A DNA stretch of 64,000 nt from JAFEDN01 sp963795715. GTDB taxonomy: Bacteria > Pseudomonadota > Gammaproteobacteria > Coxiellales > Coxiellaceae. Shown in pieces: positions 44,593-55,672 of this stretch (position 1 is the first letter of the stretch; each line of letters begins with the position of its first letter). The position numbers were made by a program, and so were the translations under genes. Location: assembly GCA_963795715.1 (NCBI GenBank), contig CAWCIY010000003.1:1116001-1180000 (forward strand). The letters run 5' to 3'. The notes beneath the pieces are model-generated. The model was not told where the DNA came from, did no database searches, and saw only the letters and a list, made by a program, of their open reading frames with translations.

Positions 44593-46117
44593 ATGTTGAA
44601 AAGTCTTTGCCTATTTTAAGTTTATTAATTTGGTTGCCGGTTTTTGGCGCAATGCTAGTGTTGTTCTGCAAAGAACAGCGTGCCAATTTAGCGCGCGGTA
44701 ATTGCTTTAGTGGTCATGTTGATCAGTATGGTCTTGTGCATTCCCTTATATGGCCATTTTGACTACGGCACCGCCGCTTTACAATTTACTGAACATTTAA
44801 ATTGGATTCCTTCGCTGAAAATAAATTATGATTTAGGCGTAGATGGTATTTCCATGCCTTTGGTGATTTTGACTTGTTTAACTACTTTATTGATTATTTT
44901 GGCGTCGTGGACCATGGTCCATGAAAAAGTAGTGCAATATTTAGCTACTTTTTTAGTCATGCAAGGCATGATGGTAGGAGTATTTGCGGCGGCGGATTCC
45001 ATGTTATTTTATTTCTTTTGGGAAGGCACATTGATTCCCATGTATTTAAGCATAGGCATATGGGGTTCGCAAAATCGTTCTTACGCGGCCATTAAATTTT
45101 TCCTGTATACTTTTTTTGGTTCGGCGTTATTGCTGGTTGCCTTACTGTATTTGCGGTTTAAAGCGGGCAGTTTTTTGATTACCGATTTTTATATTCTAAA
45201 AATTGCTTTGACCGCGCAAATTTTAATATTTATCGGCTTTTTCCTCGGCATTTGCCATTAAAGTGCCGATGTTTCCTTTTCACACCTGGTTGCCTCACGC
45301 GCACACCGAAGCGCCTGCCGGTGGTTCAGTTATTTTGGCTGCGTTAATGTTAAAATTGGGCGGATATGGATTTCTGCGCTTTACTCTGCCGATTGTGCCT
45401 GACGCCTGCCGGACCTTGGAATGGGTGATGGTGGTGTTATCATTAATAGCCATCCTATATATTGGTTTGGTGGCCATTGCTCAAGTGGACATGAAAAGGC
45501 TGATTGCTTATTCATCCGTGGCGCACATGGGTTTTGTTACCTTGGGTTGTTTTTTGCCATTTATTATTATTCAAAAGAACCATGAATCAGCACTCGCAGC
45601 GGTTTTGGAGTGGAAGGCGCGGTGGTGCAAATGATCGCTCACGCCTTTGGCTCTGGCGCGCTCTTCTTGGCGTTTGGCGCTTTGTATAATCAAATGCATA
45701 CCCGGTTGCTGAAAGATTTTGGCGGGGTCGCCAATACCATGCCTATTTTTGCAGCTTTTTTTATGTTATTTGTCATGGCCAACGTCGGGTTGCCGGGAAC
45801 TTCAGGATTTGTCGGTGAATTTTTGGTGATTACGAGTTCTTTTCAGGCCGGCTTTTGGGTTACTTTTTTCGCGGCGTCTACTTTAATTACCGGAGCTGCT
45901 TATAGTTTGTGGATGTATCGGCGGGTATTTTACGGCGAAGTAGTCAATGAAGACGTGCGCCAATTGCGATGATATCGGTAGTGTTAATAAAGTCGTATTT
46001 GCCTTATTGGCCGTTTCTATTTTATTGATTGGGATATATCCCAATGCATTATTAAATGTGGTGCATGCCTCTGCCGGCCATTTGGTTGAGTTGACCATGC
46101 AGTCGCGTTATGGTTGA
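44593..46117 (+). pseudogene. nuoM: NADH-quinone oxidoreductase subunit M, frameshifted
   Basis: Antiporter-like subunit of complex I. ATG 44593 after agagga; a break within 20 codons, then more near 44705, 45255, 45590 and 45965. Pieces include NYDLGVDGISMPLVILTCLTTLLIILASW, MLFYFFWEGTLIPMYLSIGIWG (conserved Glu), VPMFPFHTWLPHAHTEAPAGGSVILAALMLKLGGYG, DMKRLIAYSSVAHMGFVTLG, and a C-terminal end at 46117 (VELTMQSRYG). Confidence 0.88.
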
Positions 46118-46128
46118 GGATTCAGTAT

Positions 46129-47570
46129 ATGACATTTGCAGATTTATTGCCTATTTTACCCGAATTATTTTTAACCGTGATGACGGCAGTCATTTTATTA
46201 AGTGGTGTGTTTGCTCCTGCGCGACGGCAGTTGGCTTATTATCTGGTGCAGTTGAGTTTAATTATTGCGCGCCGGTTTAACTGTCTATTGTTATTCCGCC
46301 TTAGGCCATGTCGACTACATTTTACATTTAATCACAGTTATGTGCTAGACCATTTTGCCGTCGTGCTGAAATTATTTGTTTATTTAATTGCTTTTGTGGT
46401 GTTTTTATATGCCCGCAATTATAATCAGGAACGTCATATTCTCAATAATGAATTTCATGTTTTGGCGTTATTGTCGATTATTGGCATGCTGGTGCTAATT
46501 TCAGCATATAATTTATTAACTTTGTATTTAGCTTTGGAATTATTGTCTTTACCGTTATATGCTTTGGTGGCATTGCAACGTGCCAAAATGCGTTGTGTTG
46601 AAGCGGCCATGAAATATTTCGTCGTCGGCGGCTTGGCTTCGGGGATGTTGCTGTATGGTATTTCTATATTATTCGGCGTCACCGGTAGTTTAGATCTGGG
46701 TATTATTGCGCAAGCGATAGCCAATTAAACGGCTCGCATAATATCATGCTGATTTTCGCCTTGGTATTTATTATTGCGGGCATGGCCTTCAAAGTTCGGG
46801 GCTGTGCCGTTTCATATGTGGGTGCCGGATGTATATGATGGTTCACCGACTTCAGTAACCTTCTTAGTCAGCGCCGCTCCTAAAATAGCTGGGTTTGCTT
46901 TATTTGTCCGTGTTTTAGCTCGTGGCTTTGCCTGCGCTTTTTGTTGAATGGCAGCAAATATTATTGGTGATCGCTTTACTTTCGATCGCCTTAGGCAATA
47001 TCGTCGCGATTGTGCAAAGCAATATCAAACGTATGTTGGCTTATTCTTCGATCGCGCATATGGGATTTACTGTTGTTAGGTTTGGCCGCGGGTACTCCCG
47101 AAGGCAACGCCGCTGCAATTTTTTATGTGATTACTTACAGCCTAATGGGATTGGGCGCTTTCGGAATGATCGTTTTAATGAGCCGGGCCGGTTTTGAGGC
47201 CAATGATATCGAAGATTATGCCGGCCTTAATCACCGCAGCCCCTGGCTAGCTTTTATGATGCTTATTTTGATGTTTTCTATGGCCGGTGTGCCTCCGTTG
47301 GTTGGTTTTATCGCTAAATTGGGTATTTTAAATGCCCTGGTTGCTGTCCATTTAACTTGGGTTGCTGTGGTGGCCATCATTTTTTCCGTCGTAGGTGCAT
47401 ATTATTATATTCGAGTAGTTAAGGTGATGTATTTTGATCAGCCTCTTGAAGCTGAGCCTATTATCTATCCGCGTGACTCAAAAATTGCTATAAGTTTCAA
47501 TAGCTTGGCTATCCTGGTATTGGGGGTTTTTCCTGGTGGATTATATGCGTTATGCCAGGGATTATTTTAG
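46129..47570 (+). pseudogene. nuoN: NADH-quinone oxidoreductase subunit N, frameshifted
   Basis: Antiporter-like subunit and last gene of the nuo cluster. ATG 46129 (MTFADLLPILPELFLTVMTAV). Breaks near 46270, 46730, 46795, 46915 and 47075. Pieces: SAYNLLTLYLALELLSLPLYALVAL (conserved Glu), EAAMKYFVVGGLASGMLLYGIS, VPFHMWVPDVYDGSPTSVTFLVSAAPKIAGFAL (joined), QSNIKRMLAYSSIAHMGF, MLILMFSMAGVPPLVGFIAKLGI. Ends at 47570 with GVFPGGLYALCQGLF. Confidence 0.88.
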
Positions 47571-47658
47571 GTATAAAGACATTGACATAATGTATAGTTT
47601 CTGGTAAACTGCCTCTAATTAAGGCGGATTTTCATATTAAATTTTCACGAGGTGTACT

Positions 47659-48618
47659 ATGAGCAGAAATAATTTGACGGAAGCAAATCTTCAAGAAGCA
47701 AATGTAAAAAAGACCAACAACACAAAAGTTCAGAACGTTGCAGTCAGAGAGGTTGTAGCTAATGAAGAAGCTTACCAAAATCTCTTAAGACGGTATTGGG
47801 AATTAGAAGCAATCGAAGCTGCTTCAAAAGGGAAACCTGTTAAAACTGAAACTACCAACTTTACTGAAGAACACGTCAAGATCAAAGAAGAGAATCCCTC
47901 CACTAAATATCCTGCTCATCTATTGGAGAGTACTCCTTTCGAACAAATTCTGGCTGGTTTGCAGCAAATTGAAAATCCGTTGCACCGCGAAATAGCAATT
48001 GATATGGTTAACTCTATCGGCCCGCAAGGTTTCCAAAAATTGGTGCAAGACGCCAATAAGGCTGCCGCGGCTAATCAGGCTAATGCGAATACACAGCCTT
48101 CACAAACCCCGCAAGTTGATTCTGTGTCCCCTCAGAGCGGAAATGACGCAAGCAGCTCTAACAATGATTCATTCGATAATGAGGATGATTTCAATCAATC
48201 AGCTGATAACTCTGAATTTGATGACGTTCGTACAGACCAAAACCACAGTTCTGATTCCAATCAACTTCCCTATAAAGATTCAGGAAGGACTGAAAACAGG
48301 TCTGAGCAGAATCCTTCTTCTAAGTCCTACTTTTTGGATGATTTACGTGCTTTATTGGAACCCAAATGTAGAAAAGCATGTAAGCAGTATTGTTTAGATT
48401 ATGCAGAGTTGAGGAAAGATACAGTAGTAATTATTTCTAAATTATCAGTGCGGGCATATGGTCCTTTCCTGATAGAAAGAAAATATACTTTAGTAACCAT
48501 CAGTGACAAGCAACCGGCGTTTGTTAGTGAAGCGCATAAACAGCACTCTAAACTACGACGAATTAAACAAATGGATTTCGGTCGTACTAATAGGCCCTCT
48601 CTTAGTTTTGAAGACTAA
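47659..48618 (+). CDS. Unknown protein with an N/S/D/Q-rich disordered middle
   Basis: 319 residues in three parts: a helical N-terminal region (AYQNLLRRYWELEAIEAASK; TPFEQILAGLQQIENPLHRE), a low-complexity linker at about 135-220 rich in Asn, Ser, Asp and Gln, and a C-terminal domain (LDDLRALLEPKCRKACKQYC, then VVIISKLSVRAYGPFLIERK). No signal peptide or membrane segment. I do not recognise it. The intact frame between two blocks of frameshifted genes is notable. Its own promoter must lie in the 88 bp after nuoN. It could be a secreted effector, but no clear signal supports that. Confidence 0.65.
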   Translation: MSRNNLTEANLQEANVKKTNNTKVQNVAVREVVANEEAYQNLLRRYWELEAIEAASKGKPVKTETTNFTEEHVKIKEENPSTKYPAHLLESTPFEQILAGLQQIENPLHREIAIDMVNSIGPQGFQKLVQDANKAAAANQANANTQPSQTPQVDSVSPQSGNDASSSNNDSFDNEDDFNQSADNSEFDDVRTDQNHSSDSNQLPYKDSGRTENRSEQNPSSKSYFLDDLRALLEPKCRKACKQYCLDYAELRKDTVVIISKLSVRAYGPFLIERKYTLVTISDKQPAFVSEAHKQHSKLRRIKQMDFGRTNRPSLSFED

Positions 48619-48628
48619 TTAATTTTTT

Positions 48629-48650
48629 CCGGGGCGCAAAGCCCCGGTTT
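48629..48650 (+). terminator. Rho-independent terminator
   Basis: Perfect 7-bp stem ccggggc (48629-48635) and gccccgg (48641-48647) with loop gcaaa, preceded by a T-run and followed by TTT. It ends the transcript of the unknown gene at 47659-48618, before the tRNA. Confidence 0.75.
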
Positions 48651-48710
48651 CATTTCTGGTTCCATTCATCTTGATTTTCACCATCCATTAGTATATGATT
48701 GTTTTCCTAT

Positions 48711-48787
<77 letters not shown>

Positions 48788-48810
48788 AAAATTTGAATTA
48801 TAAGGGGAAA

Positions 48811-48829
48811 GGGCCATAGGCCCTTTTTT
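48811..48829 (+). terminator. Short hairpin with T-run between tRNA and rimP
   Basis: gggcc-ata-ggccc (48811-48823) extended by flanking A and T residues and followed by six Ts. It is a terminator or partial attenuator that would separate the tRNA from the rimP operon. The rimP start codon is only 10 bp beyond, so rimP would need readthrough or a promoter inside. Confidence 0.6.
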
Positions 48830-48838
48830 ATTGCGTAG

Positions 48839-49296
48839 ATGATGATAGGCGAGCTTCAAACGTTGATCGAACCTGCGGTCACGGCCTTTGGCTATGAGCT
48901 ATGGGGATGCGAATTGGCGAGCTTGGGTAAAAATCGCCGTCTGTTGCGGGTATATGTCGATAGCGAACATGGCGTTAATATCGACGCCTGTGCAAAAATA
49001 AGCCGGCAAATCAGCGCCGTTTTGGATGTAGAAGACCCTATCGCAGGACAGTTACACTGTTAGAAGTTTCTTCTCCGGGTATTGAGCGGCCATTATTTAC
49101 ATAGCCAATGCCAGCGTTATATCGGCCAGCTAAATCATGTCCGGTTGCGCATAGCCAAAGAAGGACGGCGCAATTTTAGCGGTATTTTACAGTCAGCTGG
49201 AAGAAGATCGTATTGGTCTGCAGTTAGATGACCAGACTACAGTTGGAATTGGCGTGGCGAGATATCGACAAAGCCCACTTAGTGGCAGAGCTTTGA
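48839..49296 (+). pseudogene. rimP: Ribosome maturation factor RimP, frameshifted
   Basis: 30S subunit maturation factor. The first 70 residues are normal (MMIGELQTLIEPAVTAFGYE, LLRVYVDSEHGVNIDACAKI, VLDVEDPI), then breaks from about 49055. Other frames give LLEVSSPGIERPLFT and later, to the stop at 49294-49296, LELAWRDIDKAHLVAEL. At least three breaks. Confidence 0.85.
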
Positions 49297-49307
49297 GAGG
49301 AAATACT

Positions 49308-50811
49308 ATGAACAGTAAAGATATTTTATTGATGGTGCAGTCTCTTTCCAATGAGAAAGGCGTTAGTTCGGAAGCGATTTTCCAGTCGATTGAAGCTGCT
49401 TTCGCCACCGTTGCCGCCAGACGTTACGAGGATGAAGACGTGTCATATTCGCGTCGCCATCGACCGAAAAACAGGTGATTATGAAGCTTATCGTTGCTGG
49501 ACAGTAGTCGAAAGATGAAGACGACTTGGAAGATTCCTGCCCGAGAAATTATATTACCGAAGCCCATAATATTGATCCCGAACTCAATGTCGGCGATGTT
49601 GATAGAAGAAAAAATTGAGCGCCCGGAATTTCGGCCGCATTGCCGCGCAACAAGCCAAACAAGTGATTGTGCAAAAAGTCAGCGAAGCGGAACGTGGCAA
49701 GATCATAGATCAGTATCGTTCTCGTCTGAACGAATTAGTCATGGCGTGGTGAAAAAAGTCACTCGTGAACATATCATCTTGGATATGGGCGAAAATGCCG
49801 AAGCCTTATTACCGCGAGAAGAAATGTTGCCTCGCGATGTATTCCGCGTCAACGATCGGGTACGGGGTTTACTTTATGCCGTGCGCGAAGGTAAACGCGG
49901 TCCGCAATTGGCGGTGAGCCGAACCCGCCCTGAATTTTTGGTGGAATTATTTAAGATTGAAGTGCCGGAAATCAGTGAAGAAGTGATTGAAATTAAAGGC
50001 GCCGCCCGTGATCCAGGTTCCCGAGCTAAAATTGCTGTTAAAACCAATGATGGCCGAATTGATCCGGTGGGCGCTTGCGTAGGAATGCGCGGTTCGCGCG
50101 TGCAAGCGGTTTCCAATGAATTGGGTGGAGAGCGAATTGATATCGTATTATGGGACGATAATCCTGCGCAATTTGTTATTAACGCCATGGCTCCAGCAGA
50201 AGTTTCTTCCATCGTAGTGGATGAAGATTCCCATAGCATGGATATTGCCGTCACCGAAGAACAATTAGCCCAGGCCATTGGCCGCAACGGTCAAAATATC
50301 CGTTTAGCCACTGACTTAACTGGCTGGAAATTGAATGTAATGACCGAAAAAGAAGCCGTTTCTAAACATGAAAGTGAAACTGAACGCGCCAAAAATATGT
50401 TTATGGAAAAATTGGACATCGAAGAAGATGTCGCTGAATTATTGGTCAGCGAAGGATTTACCAATTTAGAAGAAATCGCCTATGTTCCAGCAGCTGAATT
50501 GGCTCAAATTAGAAGGTTTTGATGAAGAAACGGCCAGCGAATTACAGCAACGCGCCAGCGATGTTTTGCTGACCCAAGAAATTGCTACAGAAACAGCGCG
50601 CACCGGCGCCCAACCAGCTGAAGATTTATTAGGAAGTGAAGGCATGACTGAGCAATTGGCTTTGCGTTTGGCGGAAAAAGGGGTTACCAATCGAGAAGAA
50701 TTGGCCGAACAGGCAGTGGATGAACTGATGGAGTTGCTTCCTGATATCACCGAAAAAGCTGCCGCAAAATTAATTATGCATGCACGTGCGCATTGGTTTG
50801 AAGAAAAGTAA
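49308..50811 (+). pseudogene. nusA: Transcription termination/antitermination factor NusA, frameshifted
   Basis: RNA polymerase-binding factor. ATG 49308 (MNSKDILLMVQSLSNEKGVS) after a gagagga site. Breaks near 49440, 49500-49620, 49745 and 50508. The joined product has the N-terminal domain, S1 (GVVKKVTREHIILDMGENAEALLP), KH domains (GGERIDIVLWDDNPAQFVINAM; EEQLAQAIGRNGQNIRLATDLTGW) and two C-terminal helix-hairpin repeats (LLVSEGFTNLEEIAYV; LAEKGVTNREELAEQA). The long middle piece (49740-50510) is undamaged. Confidence 0.9.
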
Positions 50812-50820
50812 GAGGTTTTA

Positions 50821-53298
50821 ATGGCTGATATCAGTATTATTGAACTTGCAAATTAATTCATTCGACTCCTGAGCGATTGCTGGAGCAATTGCAGGAAGCT
50901 GGAGTGGCGGTGAATAATATTAAGCAAAGTATTTCACCCGATCAAAAACGGCAATTGCTGCTTCATTTACAAAAAACCCGCGCAGCCAAGGGAGAGACGC
51001 CACACCCGTAGAAACTGCTCAGCCACGGCAAAAAAACGCGGAAAAATTACCCTACAACGCAAAAGCGTTGGAGTGGTCAAACAAGGGAAAAAAAGTGTTA
51101 ATGTCGAATTTCGCGCCAAACGAACTTATACCAAACCTGTACTGACCGCACCAGGTCGAAGCCCGCTGCCGAGCCGGAACCCATCGTGAAACCGAAGAGT
51201 TTGCGCCTCAGCCATCTGCAGCTCCAGAGGTAGAACAGCCAGTAAAAGTCACTCCTTCGCCACGGCGTCTGAAACGGCTGCTGAGACCTGCTCCCCCCAA
51301 GGTTGAAGAAGAAACTTCGGCGCGCGGCAAGAAAAAGGAAAAACCACGGCGTGAACCTGGTCGAGAAAGCCGTAAGGCTTTCCGTCCCGAATTGGCTCTA
51401 GGGAAGAAGAAGGCGAACAAGAGGTTTTTCTCGGAAAACCCAAATTGGCAACCGCAGAAAGAAGCCAAAGAAACCATAGCGCCTCAACCTAGAAGCACGG
51501 CCGCCATCGAACAAAGCTTTGCCAAACCGACTGGTCCGGTGGTACATGATGTGCCTATTCCTGAATCCATCACCGTGGCTGATTTAGCGCAAAAAAATGT
51601 CGGTAAAAGCCGCCGAAGTAATTAAAGTGATGATGCGCATGGGCGCCATGGCGACCATTAACCAAATGCTGGATAAAGACACCGCCACCTTAGTCGTTTC
51701 CGAAATGGGCCATAATCCAGTGCCGATGCAAGCCACTTTAGAAGAAAATTTGGCTTTAACTGAAGAAGCATCGGATGTCGAGCCGGTAACCCGAGCGCCA
51801 GTAGTGACCATTATGGGTCATGTCGATCATGGAAAAACTTCTTTACTGGATTATATTCGCCGCACTAAAGTCACCACCACAGAAGCGGGAGGAATCACTC
51901 AGCATATCGGCGCTTACCGGGTGCAAGTGGAAAAAGGCACTATTTGTTTTCTGGATACTCCAGGTCACGAAGCGTTTACCGCCATGCGCGCCCGAGGCGC
52001 ACAATGCACTGACATCGTGATTCTGGTGGTGGCCGCCGACGATGGCGTTATGCCCCAAACCATTGAAGCGATCCAACATGCTAAAGCCGCCAAAGTGCCG
52101 ATCATTGTGGCTATTAATAAAATGGATAAACCAGGCGCCGATCCGGACCGTATTCGTACTGAATTATCACAACATGGAGTGCTTGTCAGAAGAGTGGGGT
52201 GGAGACACCATGTTTCAGCCCATCTCCGCAAAAACCGGTCAAGGCGTTGCTGATTTATTGGATCGAATTTTATTGCAGGCGGAAGTGTTGGAGCTCAAGG
52301 CGGTTCCCACCGGCCCGGCCAAAGGCATTGTGATTGAGTCACGTTTGGATAAAGGATTAGGGCCGGTATCAACGGTGTTATTACGCGCGGCGAATTGCAT
52401 AAAGGCGATATTGCATTAGTAGGCCGTGAATATGGCCGGGTCCGGGCCATGATCAGTGATCAAAGCCAGGATTGTTCAGCAGCCGGCCCATCCACCCCGG
52501 TAGAGTTACTGGGTTTATCAGGTACGCCGACTGCCGGTGATGAAATGCATGGTGGTCAAAGATGAACGCAAAGCCCGTGAAATTGCCCAATTTCGCCAAG
52601 GCAAATACCGGGAAGTTCGATTGGCTAAGCGCCGAACCGCTCATTTGGAAGGCATATTCGATCAATTGCAAGAAGGCAAACGAGCAGTATTGAACATAGT
52701 CTTGAAAGCGGATGTGCAAGGTTCAGTAGAAGCCATCAGTGATTCTTTAAATAAAATAACTTCAGATATCGCTAAAATTAATATTATTTCCAGTGGCGTT
52801 GGCGCGATCACCGGGTCAGATATCAATTTAGCGATTGCTTCGCAAGCCATTGTCGATTGGTTTTAATGTGAGAGCGGACACGGCGGCTAGGCAAATAGCC
52901 GCTAATGAAAACGTCGATTTGCGTTATTACAGTATTATTTACACCCTATTGGATGAAGTGAAATCGGCGCTGAGTGGTTTATTATCACCGACCCGGCAAG
53001 AAAAAATTGTCGGTATGGCGGAAGTCGAGAAGTATTCCGCGCCACCAAACACGGCACCATCGCCGGTTGCATGGTCACTGAAGGATATTTACGTCGCAAT
53101 TTACCGGTGCGAGTGTTACGCAATAATGTCGTGGTTTTTGATGGTCATTTGGAATCTTTACGTCGGTTTAAAGACGATGTCAGCGAAGTGCGTCAAGGCA
53201 ATGAATGTGGTATTGGGATCAAAGGTTACAATGATATTCGAGTCGGCGATCAAGTTGAAACTTATGAAATCGTGACGATTAAAAGAACGCTTTCCTAA
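50821..53298 (+). pseudogene. infB: Translation initiation factor IF-2, many frameshifts
   Basis: GTPase that brings fMet-tRNA to the ribosome. The start MADISIIELAN stops after 11 codons; the next frame continues HSTPERLLEQLQEAGVAVNNIKQSISPDQKRQLLLHLQKTRAAKGE. The basic linker (51000-51560) is broken several times. The G domain piece 51597-52190 holds GHVDHGKT (G1), DTPGHEAF (G3) and NKMD (G4). Further breaks lie near 52185, 52390, 52545, 52865 and 53030. It ends KGYNDIRVGDQVETYEIVTI. Because it is essential, errors or a second copy must be considered. Confidence 0.9.
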
Positions 53299-53313
53299 TT
53301 AGAGTTCACACAA

Positions 53314-53673
53314 TATGCCAAAATCTTCCAAGCGGATCTCGTCAAGTGGCCGATATGATTCAGCGTATCATTATCCTTAGCGTTACGGCAGAAAATCCAG
53401 GATCCGCGTCTAGCGGATGTGGTCATAACCGATGTCAGTATTGTCTCCTGATTTCGCATCGCCAAAATTTATTTTACTCTAGTTAAAGACAGTGAATTAG
53501 CAGACAGTGCAAACGGCCTTGGACAATGCTGCCGGTCATTTTCGCCATATCATCGCCACCCACATTGATTTACGTTATACTCCGACGTTGCCTTTTTTTT
53601 ACGATGAAACCATTGCCCATGCTGAACAATTGAATCAGTTACTATTGCAAGCCGAGAGGAAAAAAACAGATGA
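53314..53673 (+). pseudogene. rbfA: Ribosome-binding factor A, frameshifted
   Basis: 30S maturation factor. ATG 53314 (MPKSSKRISS); after breaks the frames give VADMIQRIIS, QKIQDPRLADVVITDVSIV, RIAKIYFTLVKDSELA and then the clean piece ALDNAAGHFRHIIATHIDLR with TPTLPFFYDETIAHAEQLNQLL. If one A is restored in the seven-A run (53660-53666) it ends at TGA 53671-53673, overlapping the truB ATG. Otherwise the frame runs into truB, as it does here. Confidence 0.8.
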
Positions 53674-54595
53674 TGAATCCGCAGAACGAACAATTAAACG
53701 GCCTGTCAACGGAATTTTATTATTAGATAAACCCCTACATATGTCTTCTAACCAGGCGTTGCAAACGTCAAACGTTTATTTGCGGCGCAGCAAAGCGGGA
53801 CATACTGGGAGTCTAGATCCTTTGGCCAGCGGTTTGTTGCCGATTTGTTTTGGTGAAGCCACCAAGTTCTGGCTCAATATTTATTGAGCGGCGGATAAAA
53901 CTTATCTCGTGACGATGAGATTAGGTATTCGCACGGCTACGGGAGATACGGAAGGAGAAATTATCGTCCAAACGACCGGTTGCCTAATTTTACTGCGACC
54001 GATTTAGAAAAGAATATTCGATCAATTTCGCGGTGAAATCGAGCAAGTGCCTTCAATGTATTCCGCTTTAAAACATCAACGGCCAGCCACTTTATAAATT
54101 AGCACGCCAAGGAGTGACCGTGGAACGAGAAACCCGGCGTTTAATGATATATCGCTTTCGGTGCTTAACTTTACCGCGGACACGATAGAATTTGAATTGC
54201 ATTGCAGCAAAGGTACTTACGTTCGGACTTTAGTGGATGATTTTGGCGAAGTATTTGGCTGCGGGGCGCATGTAATCAGCTTACGGCGCATTCAGGTGGG
54301 TGATTTCGAGCCTGAGTTTATGATCGATTTAGATAAATTAAGATCTGAGCGCGAAAACATTTCGATTGAAAGTTTAGATCGTTACTTATTGCCGATTGAA
54401 TCCATGCTGGGTCATTGGCCGGCATTAACCATTGCCGAAAATACTCTTTTTTATTTACGCCAGGGCAGTCCGGTAGTCGTTTCACAAGCGCCGTTATCCG
54501 GTTGGGTGCGTCTTCTAGATAAACGAGGCCAGTTTATCGGTTTAGGTGAAGTGCAAGAAGATGGCAAAGTTGCGCCGCGGCGATTATTCGCTTAA
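53670..54595 (+). pseudogene. truB: tRNA pseudouridine(55) synthase TruB, frameshifted
   Basis: Makes pseudouridine 55 in tRNA. Probable ATG 53670 or 53673 (MNPQNEQL); one A seems missing near 53693. The core RPVNGILLLDKPLHMSSNQALQ and AGHTGSLDPLASGLLPICFGEATKF (catalytic Asp) follow, then breaks near 53870, 53985, 54020, 54085 and 54150. The C-terminal piece from 54161 is intact (ELHCSKGTYVRTLVDDFGEV, CGAHVISLRRIQVGDF). The stop overlaps that of the convergent tal gene. The usual next genes, rpsO and pnp, are 37 kb away. Confidence 0.87.
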
Positions 54596-55548
54596 GCGAC
54601 TAGTAGCTTTTGTACCTGCAATTCCAGTTGGCGCAAGTCATGATTAAATGATCGAATGCCTTCTGCCAGTTTTTCCGTGGCCATAGGATTTTGATTTAGC
54701 AGCCAGCGAAAATCTTTCTCATGCAGTGATAATTTTTCAGGGATATCAATACGGGTGTCATGCGGCTGCAACTTTCTTTCCAGTTTCTCTGAGGAATTTT
54801 GTAGCTCACCTAGCAAGGCTGGACTGATGGTTAAAAAATCACAACCCGCTAATTCTCGAATTTGGTCGATATTCCGAAAACTCGCACCCATAACGATGGT
54901 AGGATATTCATAATAATGTAAATAATTGTAAATCTTTGAAACCGAAGCCACCCCGGGGTCACCATTTTGAAAAGCTTCCGGTTGATTCTTCTTGTACCAG
55001 TCGTAAATTCTACCCACAAATGGTGAAATAAGAGTGATACCCGCATCGGCACAGGCGACTGCTTGGGCGAATTCAAACATCAGAGTCAGATTACAATGTA
55101 TTCCTTGGCTTTCCAGAATAGCGGCTGCCTGAATACCTTCCCAAGTCGAAGCAACTTTTATCAGCACCCGTTCGCGGCCAATGCCTGCAAGATGATACAG
55201 ATGAATGAGTTCTTGCGCTTGATGCACTGTCGCATGGATATCAAAGGAAAGTCGGGCGTCTACTTCCGTTGAAACACGCCCAGGGATGATTCCTAAAATT
55301 TTAACGCCAAAAATAACCAACAATTTTTTAATTGCCCAATGCAATTGATTTTCAGCATCCGAGTAATTTTTTTTAGCCCAACCAATCGCTTCATGGATAA
55401 GATCTTGATACTGCGGCATAGCAGAGGCTTTTAAAATCAGCGTTGGATTGGTAGTAGCATCCTGAGGTTTATATTGAGCAATAACATCAATATCACCGGT
55501 ATCAGACACCACGGTAGTCATTTGCTTGAGTTGTTGCAATTGGTTCAT
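54592..55548 (-). CDS. tal: Transaldolase
   Basis: 318 residues from ATG 55548 (MNQLQQLKQMTTVVSDTGDI). Non-oxidative pentose phosphate pathway: transfers a dihydroxyacetone unit between sugar phosphates. Class I signature DATTNPTLILKA, Schiff-base Lys in RVLIKVASTWEG (near residue 130), and GIHCNLTLMFEFAQAVACADAGITLISPFVGRI. The length is that of TalB types. Intact, although it lies directly against the broken truB. Confidence 0.94.
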   Translation of the reverse strand: MNQLQQLKQMTTVVSDTGDIDVIAQYKPQDATTNPTLILKASAMPQYQDLIHEAIGWAKKNYSDAENQLHWAIKKLLVIFGVKILGIIPGRVSTEVDARLSFDIHATVHQAQELIHLYHLAGIGRERVLIKVASTWEGIQAAAILESQGIHCNLTLMFEFAQAVACADAGITLISPFVGRIYDWYKKNQPEAFQNGDPGVASVSKIYNYLHYYEYPTIVMGASFRNIDQIRELAGCDFLTISPALLGELQNSSEKLERKLQPHDTRIDIPEKLSLHEKDFRWLLNQNPMATEKLAEGIRSFNHDLRQLELQVQKLLVA

Positions 55549-55672
55549 AGTTTTTCCCTGCTGAAGATAGGTCAATTATAGTAACATTATATATTCACTA
55601 TAGACCATAGTTGTCAGGGTTCGTATGGCTGGGTACAAAAATTTTGGCTACAATTCGACAGGGAGAGGCCAG

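Noticed and set aside
51208..51477. 89-residue minus-strand frame in infB
   Set aside because: Antisense of the basic, low-complexity IF-2 linker; such regions commonly open long antisense frames.
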